NCBI GenBank assembly: GCA_027622355.1
Contig: JAQBZT010000188.1
Location: forward strand, 1 to 5,957
From: a bacterium
GTDB taxonomy: Bacteria; UBA8248
Direction: 5' to 3'
DNA length: 5,957 bases
Shown piece by piece: positions 1 through 4,891 of this stretch; the stretch's first letter is position 1; each line of letters begins with the position of its first letter. Below the pieces are notes generated by a model. That model had not been told where the DNA came from. It did no database searches and worked only from the letters and a program-made list of their open reading frames with translations. A program made the translations under genes and the position numbers.

Positions 1-4
1 GGAT

Positions 5-217
5 TTACGAGGCCAGGCGCTGGATCTGGCTTGTAAACTGGGAGAGGGCGACCTCCTGGCGTGCCCCCCGCTCCTGGGCCTCGGCCACTTGCCGCCGAAG
101 GAGCGCAGTCTCGCTCGCCGGCCGGGCGGCGGGCGTCTCGATGCCGGGCGCGAAATCAACGGGGGCGCATGCGGCGAGCCCGGCGAGAAGCGCAAAATGG
201 AAGAGAAGTCTTTTCAT
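5..217 (-). CDS. Small putative lipoprotein with heptad-repeat (coiled-coil) tail
   Basis: This is a 70-aa protein that I do not recognise as a named family. The N-terminus is MKR followed by a hydrophobic stretch and the lipobox LAAC, with C17 as the expected lipidated residue. A18 at +2 is not Asp, which fits outer-membrane sorting by Lol. Residues 19-34 form a Pro/Ala-rich linker. From 36 onward, L40, V44, A47, G51, Q54, L58, F61, I65 and L68 fall on a strict 4-3 heptad pattern, so a coiled coil is likely. The size and plan recall Braun's lipoprotein (Lpp, 78 aa), but the last residues are RLAS, without the C-terminal Lys that Lpp links to peptidoglycan. ATG 217 is chosen because it places the lipobox correctly; the open frame reaches back to a TTG at 295, overlapping rng. 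No clear Shine-Dalgarno is visible, which lowers confidence. The gene follows rng by 67 bp and may be read through from it. Confidence 0.66.
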   Translation of the reverse strand: MKRLLFHFALLAGLAACAPVDFAPGIETPAARPASETALLRRQVAEAQERGARQEVALSQFTSQIQRLAS

Positions 218-254
218 CGGAAATTTCGGGGACAAAGGGCGGAAACCATTTGGG

Positions 255-273
255 GCCTCTCGGGCAGAGAGGC
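255..273 (-). repeat. Perfect inverted repeat / hairpin after rng
   Basis: On the minus strand, GCCTCTC-TGCCC-GAGAGGC forms a perfect 7-bp GC-rich stem with a 5-nt loop. It starts 12 nt past the rng stop and lies 37 nt or more before the lipoprotein ATG. What follows (CCCAAATGGTTT) is not a U-tract, so a Rho-independent terminator is unlikely. It could protect the 3' end of the upstream message or mark an RNase processing site between rng and the lipoprotein gene. Confidence 0.45.
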
Positions 274-284
274 GAACCGGCACA

Positions 285-1883
285 TTATAGCGCAATTACT
301 TCGAAACCTTCGATATGAAGTTCGGGGTCCGCCTTGATGACGAGCTGAACGCCCAGGTTTTTCTCGATGATCTCTACGTGATGGCGCTCCTCTTCCAGGA
401 GAAGGCCAACCACCTCGGGATGGACGTTAATCATGATCTTTTCGCTCTCGGGGTGGAGGCGGCGCACCCGGCCCGCCTCGCGGAGGGCCTCGAAGCTCAC
501 CGAAACAGCCGACTTCACCCGTCCGCGGCCCTCGCAGTAGGGGCAGGTGCCGCACAGGACGCGCTGGATGCTGTTCTGCACCCGTTTGCGGGTCATCTCG
601 ACCAGCCCAAGTTCGCTGATCTTCAGGATGTTCGTGCGGGAGCGGTCCTTTCGCAGCTCTTCCTTAAGGGTGTTGAAGACCTTCTCCTTGTTCTCCTCGC
701 GCTCCATGTCGATGAAGTCGTTGATGATGATCCCGCCGATATTCCGCAGGCGCAGCTGGGCGACGATCTCGCGGACAGCTTCGAGGTTCGTCTGGACGAT
801 CGTTTCCTCGGGGTTGCGCTTGCCGACGAAGCGGCCGGTGTTCACATCGATGGTGGTGAGGGCTTCGGTCTGGTCGATGACGATGTAGCCGCCGCTCTTC
901 AGCCAGACCCGCTGCCCCAACGCGCGTTCGATCTCGAGCTCGATGCCGTAATGATCGAAAATCAGTTCCTCTCTATGGAAGAGTTCGATTTTGGGGAGGA
1001 GATGCGGGTAGTAGCTCTCGACGAATGACCGGCATCCCGCATAGGCGTCCGGGTCGTCGATCAACATCCGCTCGACGTCGGTGGTGAACAGGTCCCGCAC
1101 CGCGCGCTGGATGAGGGTGAGGTTGTTGTGAATCTGATCCGGCGCAGAGGAGTGCTCGTTCTTGCCGAGAATGTCCTCCCATAGCGCGTGGAGAAACTGC
1201 ATGTTCGATTCAAGATCTTCGGCGGGCGTGTTTTCGCTGGCGGTGCGGACGATGTAGCCGGCGCCGGGCTTGCGGTACTTGCGGACGATGCCCTTCAGGC
1301 GCTTGCGCTCCTCCTCTTCTTCGATGCGGCGGCTGATGCCGATCTGGTGGATGGTCGGCATATAGACCACGTAGCGGCCGGGAAGGGTGATGTAGCTCGT
1401 CAGGCGCGAGCCCTTGGTGCCGATGGGTTCCTTGCTGACCTGGACGATGACCTCCTGACCTTCCTTGAGGATATCCTCGATGGGGCGCTGCTTGCCGTTG
1501 CGGCGGGAGCGACGCCGGGGGATGGTGTCGAAGTTCACGGGGCCGTCGGGTTCTTCCTCCTCGACGGAGTGGGCGGAGTGCCCGTTGCCCTCGAAGTCGA
1601 GTTCCTCCTCCTCGAGGTGCCCCTCGGCCGCCTTCTGGTAGTTCTCGATGGATTCGATGGTGTCCACGTCGTTAACGTAGAGGAAGCCCGCCTTCTCGAG
1701 GCCGATGTCCACGAAGGCGGCCTGCATCCCGGGAAGGACCTTGGTCACCCGGCCCTTGTAGATATTTCCGACGATGCTCTTCTCCGAGGCGCGCTCGACG
1801 TAGATCTCGGCGGTAGTCCCGTTTTCGAGGAGCGCGACGCGCGTTTCGAATGGTTCGCAGTTGACGATGATTTCAGATGGCAT
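285..1883 (-). CDS. rng: RNase E/G family endoribonuclease (RNase G type)
   Basis: This 532-aa single-strand-specific endoribonuclease processes rRNA precursors and starts mRNA decay. It opens with the family's usual MPSEIIVNCEPFETRVALLENG-like N-terminus. An S1 RNA-binding domain covers about 36-165 but carries an acidic then basic insertion (about 84-137, EEEE runs then RRRSRR). The 5'-monophosphate sensor region has IVRT (211-214), matching R169-T170 of E. coli RNase E. The DNase I-like catalytic region has D346 (IDVNTG) and D389 (NDFIDM), which sit 43 residues apart exactly like Mg-binding D303 and D346 of E. coli. CPYC (C447, C450) is the zinc-link motif, with an extra C444 before it. 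The protein ends about 80 residues after the zinc link and has no long degradosome scaffold, so it is RNase G-like rather than full RNase E. The ATG lies inside the upstream gene's last codons, with no strong Shine-Dalgarno (only GTGGA, spaced 2 nt), suggesting translational coupling. Upstream in-frame codons belong to the radical SAM gene. Confidence 0.96.
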   Translation of the reverse strand: MPSEIIVNCEPFETRVALLENGTTAEIYVERASEKSIVGNIYKGRVTKVLPGMQAAFVDIGLEKAGFLYVNDVDTIESIENYQKAAEGHLEEEELDFEGNGHSAHSVEEEEPDGPVNFDTIPRRRSRRNGKQRPIEDILKEGQEVIVQVSKEPIGTKGSRLTSYITLPGRYVVYMPTIHQIGISRRIEEEEERKRLKGIVRKYRKPGAGYIVRTASENTPAEDLESNMQFLHALWEDILGKNEHSSAPDQIHNNLTLIQRAVRDLFTTDVERMLIDDPDAYAGCRSFVESYYPHLLPKIELFHREELIFDHYGIELEIERALGQRVWLKSGGYIVIDQTEALTTIDVNTGRFVGKRNPEETIVQTNLEAVREIVAQLRLRNIGGIIINDFIDMEREENKEKVFNTLKEELRKDRSRTNILKISELGLVEMTRKRVQNSIQRVLCGTCPYCEGRGRVKSAVSVSFEALREAGRVRRLHPESEKIMINVHPEVVGLLLEEERHHVEIIEKNLGVQLVIKADPELHIEGFEVIAL

Positions 1884-4707
1884 ATTCCACTGTTTTGCCG
1901 CTCGCGCTTTTCCAGCGGACGGCAACCTTAAGGACGCGGGCCCGGAGAATGTCCACGGGCGAGAGATCGAGGCAGGCCGACAAAATCTCGGAGATTTTGG
2001 GCGTTGCCCCTTCGCTGAACCGAAGCTCGATGAGAAGCCGGTGGGCCGGCTTCCCGTCGGCGCCGGGCCCTGGACCTTTCGCCTCGAAGGAGCGAATGGC
2101 GGGACGCGCGTCGAAATGGATGATTTTGCCCTTGCGCTCGCGGCGGATCTCGATTCGATCCGCGGCCAGAGCCCGGGCGATGGCGTATTCGATGTCTGGG
2201 GATTCGTCCATGCCCGCCGGGAGGCGGATGTCATAGACCGCCCCGGCGATGGCGTTCGCCGATGCGGGGGCGCCGCTCACGAGCCGCCAGGCGGCACGGG
2301 GGCGGAGCCCTGCGGGCAGTTCCCGCTGGAGAGCGCGGAGAACATCTCTCGGCTGGAGCGCCCCCGACGTCTCGAGCAGGGCGAGATCGACGATCTCCGC
2401 TCTGCTCTCCACCCCGACGGGAAGGGCGTGGGAGAAGACAATCTTCGGGTGCGGGTTGAACCCCTGGGTGTGGGCCATCCGCAGCCCGCTCCGCTGGGCC
2501 GCGCGGATGAAAGTGCGGAGCACTTCAAGGTGGCTTAGGAAGCGCAAATCCCCGCTTTTTTCGAAGGCGAGCCGGAAGCGGCGCACCGGGTAGTCCTGCT
2601 CTTCGGCGGCGATGCCGGGGTTGTCCTCCGTGGCGCCGCCCTCGAAGCCGAGGGGGACGGGCCCGCCCTCGCGCAGGGCGGGTCTCCGGCGGCGGGTGCG
2701 GCCCGCTTTTCCGTTTTTCTTCTCCTCGGCTTTCTTCTCCTCAATCTGGGCCTTGACGAGGGAGAGTTCGGCCGGCTCATTTGGCGGAAGGTCCGCTCCC
2801 ATGGAGAGGTCGGCGGAGTTCACCACCGGCAGCATCTCGCCGGGAGGCGGCAGCGGTTTTTCGTAGTGGTACTTGATGCCCTTGTAGTTGTCCAAGATGC
2901 CGCACTGCCCGCAGGACTCGTAGCGGCAGTCGCCGACGGTGATCTCGCGCAGGGCGCGGCGCCACTCGGCGAGCTGGTACGCCTTGGTGACGCCCGGGTC
3001 GAGGTGATCCCAGGGAAGGGGCTCATCGGCGGGAATCTCCCGGTAGGCGTACCACTCGGGGTCGAGGCCGTGCGCCGCGAAGGCGGCCATCCACTTGTCG
3101 TAGTCGAAATACTCCATCCACCCGTCGAATTTGCAGCCCGCATCCACAGCCGTTTCGATGACATCGGCCACCCGGCGGTCGGCCTTGGACAAGATGGCCT
3201 CGAAGAAGCTGTGCCGGGGATTCGACCAGTGGAGCTTGATGCGATGGTCGGGAACGTTTTTCTTGATGAAGTCGAGTTTCTCCCGGATCGTTTCCTTGCG
3301 GTCCTGCGGGAACCACTGGAAGGGGGTGTGGGGCTTGGGGACGAAGGTGGAGAGGCTCACGTTGATGGAGCGGAAACGCTCGCCGCTCACCTTTGACTTC
3401 ATCCGGCCGCACGCCATCAGCATCTCGGCCATCTCTTTCAGGTCCTCCAGCGTTTCGGTCGGCAGGCCGAGCATGAAGTAGAACTTGACCCCCTGCCAGC
3501 CGGCGTCGAGGATGTCCTGGAGGTTCCGCTGGAGATCCTGGGAGGTCAGTACTTTGTTGATGACGTTGCGGAGCCGTTCGCTGCCCGCCTCGGGGACGAG
3601 GGTGAATCCGGTCTTCCGCACCCGGGCGATCTGGGCGAGGAGGTCGGGGCTCATCGCCCCCACCCGGAGGGAGGGGAGCGAGATGGAGGTCTGCATCGGA
3701 GCGAGCCGCTCCATCATCCGCGGAACGAGGCCCTTGAGGGGCTGGTAGTCGGCGATGCACAGGGAGGAGAGGCTGATCTCCTCGTAGCCGGTCTTGCGGA
3801 GGGACTCCTCGGCCAGCTCGAGTACTTTCGCGGGGTCGCGATCCCGGACGGGGCGGTAGATCGTCCCCGCGTGGCAGAAGCGGCACCCCCGGGTGCAACC
3901 GCGCTGGACTTCCAGCGTGACACGGTCGTGAACCACTTGCGTGTAAGGGACGATGGATGCGACTGGATGGGCCGAATGGTTCAGATCCTCAAGTACCCGG
4001 GCGAGGACCGGCCTCCGGTGGCCGGTCACGTGCCGGAAGCCGCGGATCGTGCCGTCGGGGTTCTGCGAAACCTTGTAGCGCGATGGGACATAAATACCCT
4101 CGATCCGCTCAAGGCGCTCGAGAAGGGCCTCCCGCCGCTCGCCCGAGCGGCGCCAGGCTTCGTGCGCCTCCACGATTTCCGGGAACATCTCCTCCCCATC
4201 GCCGAGCGCCACCGCATCGAAGAAGGGCGCCATCGGCTCCACGTTGAAGGCCACCGGCCCCCCGCCGACGACCAGCGGATCGGTTTCGCTCCGATCGGCG
4301 GCCCGCCGCGGCATCTTCGCCAGATCGAGCAGGACGAGCACGTTGCTCGCCGCCAGCTCGTAGAGGAGAGAAATGCCGAGGATGTGGAAGTCACGGACCG
4401 GGGTGCGGCTCTCGAGGGTGGCGAGGGGCGCGCCCTTTTCCCGGAGGATGGCCTCAAAATCCGGCCACGGGAGAAAGACGCGCTCTGCGGCGATGTCCGC
4501 GCGCGCATTCAGGAGGTGATAGAGAATGCGGATGCCGTTGTGGGACATCCCCACTTCGTAGCTGTCGGGGAAGGCGAGGGCGACCCGGTTCCGCACCCCG
4601 GCGAGGTTCTTGCGGATGGCGTTGACCTCGTTCCCGAGATAGCGGGAGGGTTTTTGGACGAACGGAAACACGTCCCGCTCGTACACGATAGTAGATTCAG
4701 TCTGCAT
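1873..4707 (-). CDS. B12-binding-type radical SAM protein (TIGR03960-like) fused to a DUF2344/TIGR03936 domain
   Basis: This is a 944-aa cytoplasmic protein. Residues about 1-240 resemble the cobalamin-binding-like N-domain of the TIGR03960 family, with PDSYEVGMSHNG at 47-58 and GGGPVAFNVEP at 148-158. The radical SAM core follows (about 260-490). Its CTRGCRFC motif gives the [4Fe-4S] ligands C271, C275 and C278 (CxxxCxxC). A region ending in DCRYESCGQCG (593-603) adds C594, C599 and C602, possibly for a second cluster. A charged linker (about 645-704, with RTRRRR at 670-675) leads to the C-terminal DUF2344 domain (about 706-944), marked by GDLRFLSHLEVLRTF and QGFNPHPKIVFSHALPVGVES. Family knowledge: TIGR03936 proteins occur beside, or fused to, this radical SAM type; I know of no established substrate. 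The start at 4707 is chosen for its GGAGAG site. The stop overlaps the RNase gene by 11 nt, so the two are surely co-transcribed. A role in RNA or ribosome modification is inference from that neighbour. Confidence 0.93.
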   Translation of the reverse strand: MQTESTIVYERDVFPFVQKPSRYLGNEVNAIRKNLAGVRNRVALAFPDSYEVGMSHNGIRILYHLLNARADIAAERVFLPWPDFEAILREKGAPLATLESRTPVRDFHILGISLLYELAASNVLVLLDLAKMPRRAADRSETDPLVVGGGPVAFNVEPMAPFFDAVALGDGEEMFPEIVEAHEAWRRSGERREALLERLERIEGIYVPSRYKVSQNPDGTIRGFRHVTGHRRPVLARVLEDLNHSAHPVASIVPYTQVVHDRVTLEVQRGCTRGCRFCHAGTIYRPVRDRDPAKVLELAEESLRKTGYEEISLSSLCIADYQPLKGLVPRMMERLAPMQTSISLPSLRVGAMSPDLLAQIARVRKTGFTLVPEAGSERLRNVINKVLTSQDLQRNLQDILDAGWQGVKFYFMLGLPTETLEDLKEMAEMLMACGRMKSKVSGERFRSINVSLSTFVPKPHTPFQWFPQDRKETIREKLDFIKKNVPDHRIKLHWSNPRHSFFEAILSKADRRVADVIETAVDAGCKFDGWMEYFDYDKWMAAFAAHGLDPEWYAYREIPADEPLPWDHLDPGVTKAYQLAEWRRALREITVGDCRYESCGQCGILDNYKGIKYHYEKPLPPPGEMLPVVNSADLSMGADLPPNEPAELSLVKAQIEEKKAEEKKNGKAGRTRRRRPALREGGPVPLGFEGGATEDNPGIAAEEQDYPVRRFRLAFEKSGDLRFLSHLEVLRTFIRAAQRSGLRMAHTQGFNPHPKIVFSHALPVGVESRAEIVDLALLETSGALQPRDVLRALQRELPAGLRPRAAWRLVSGAPASANAIAGAVYDIRLPAGMDESPDIEYAIARALAADRIEIRRERKGKIIHFDARPAIRSFEAKGPGPGADGKPAHRLLIELRFSEGATPKISEILSACLDLSPVDILRARVLKVAVRWKSASGKTVEYAI

Positions 4708-4716
4708 GAAACTTAT

Positions 4717-4722
4717 CTCTCC
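4717..4722 (-). promoter_or_regulatory. Ribosome-binding site of the radical SAM gene
   Basis: GGAGAG lies 9 nt before ATG 4707-4705. It decides the start: the open frame continues upstream to 4779, but the family-like sequence begins just after the ATG at 4707, and only that ATG has a good Shine-Dalgarno match. Confidence 0.75.
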
Positions 4723-4725
4723 AAA

Positions 4726-4759
4726 CGCTGCGGTGCGGGGGGAGCTGCTTTCCGCAGCG
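4726..4759 (-). promoter_or_regulatory. Leader hairpin just upstream of the radical SAM Shine-Dalgarno site
   Basis: CGCTGCGG (minus strand, 4759-4752) and CCGCAGCG (4733-4726) form a perfect 8-bp stem around an 18-nt loop. It ends only 3 nt before the GGAGAG ribosome-binding site. An alternative hairpin, GCTGC-GGAAA-GCAGC (4758-4744), uses the same upstream arm, so the two folds are mutually exclusive. The arrangement could modulate translation initiation or stabilise the 5' end of the mRNA. No riboswitch class is recognised; in particular I do not see a cobalamin-riboswitch B12 box. Confidence 0.4.
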
Positions 4760-4784
4760 GGAAAATACCCGTCAAGCAAGGGGA

Positions 4785-4813
4785 ATTTTGCTGGAAACGC
4801 GGTGAGTTTTCAA
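4785..4813 (-). promoter_or_regulatory. Candidate sigma70-type promoter for the radical SAM gene
   Basis: On the minus strand, TTGAAA (4813-4808; 5 of 6 matches to the -35 consensus) lies 17 nt from CAAAAT (4790-4785; 4 of 6 matches to the -10 consensus). This would start transcription near 4778 and give a leader of about 70 nt before the ATG at 4707. The -35 element overlaps a small inverted repeat, GAGTT-GAA-AACTC (4816-4804). The 184-bp gap after rodA makes an internal promoter plausible, but read-through from rodA would serve equally well. This is pattern matching only. Confidence 0.35.
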
Positions 4814-4861
4814 CTCTGCGGCGGGGAAGGCACTCAAAAATGATTGAAATCCAATGAGATG

Positions 4862-4886
4862 GGGGATTTTATCCCCTTCCCGGGGA
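4862..4886 (-). terminator. Possible weak terminator or 3' hairpins after rodA
   Basis: Shortly after the rodA stop, the minus strand reads GGGGAT-AAA-ATCCCC (4876-4862), a 6-bp stem with a 3-nt loop. The same GGGGA can instead pair with TCCCC at 4886-4882 (5-bp stem, loop GGGAA), so the two hairpins exclude each other. No U-tract follows directly; the nearest T5 run is more than 20 nt downstream (4840-4836). It is therefore not a canonical intrinsic terminator. It could be a 3'-end stabilising structure, a leaky terminator or chance. Confidence 0.25.
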
Positions 4887-4891
4887 CGCCG

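Noticed and set aside
218..295. TTG start at 295 for the small lipoprotein
   Set aside because: It would overlap the end of rng and bury the lipobox about 40 residues inside the protein. ATG 217 gives a normal lipoprotein signal peptide.
315..1028. 237-codon open frame on the plus strand
   Set aside because: It is antisense to the catalytic half of rng, which carries conserved active-site residues. Nothing in the plus-strand translation resembles a known protein.
1188..1931. 247-codon open frame on the plus strand
   Set aside because: It is antisense to rng. Its composition is dominated by Asp, Val, Leu, Gly and Ala, and it has no motif, so it is a shadow of the real gene.
1884..2234. N-terminal extension of the RNase to 2234 (117 extra residues)
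   Set aside because: The extra residues are an out-of-frame reading of the DUF2344 domain, rich in Ser, Arg and Pro. The family N-terminus begins at ATG 1883.
4708..4779. Upstream start at 4779 for the radical SAM protein
   Set aside because: The 24 extra residues are not family-like, and they would be read through the leader hairpin and the GGAGAG site that serves ATG 4707.
3871..4857. 328-codon open frame on the plus strand
   Set aside because: It is antisense to the N-terminal half of the radical SAM gene, has no recognisable domain, and is rich in residues produced by reading GC-rich codons backwards. The opposite strand has clear family motifs.
4708..4891. Cobalamin riboswitch or small RNA in the gap before the radical SAM gene
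   Set aside because: The gap has only simple short hairpins. I see no B12-box-like core, and the roughly 70-nt leader predicted from the candidate promoter is too short for that riboswitch.
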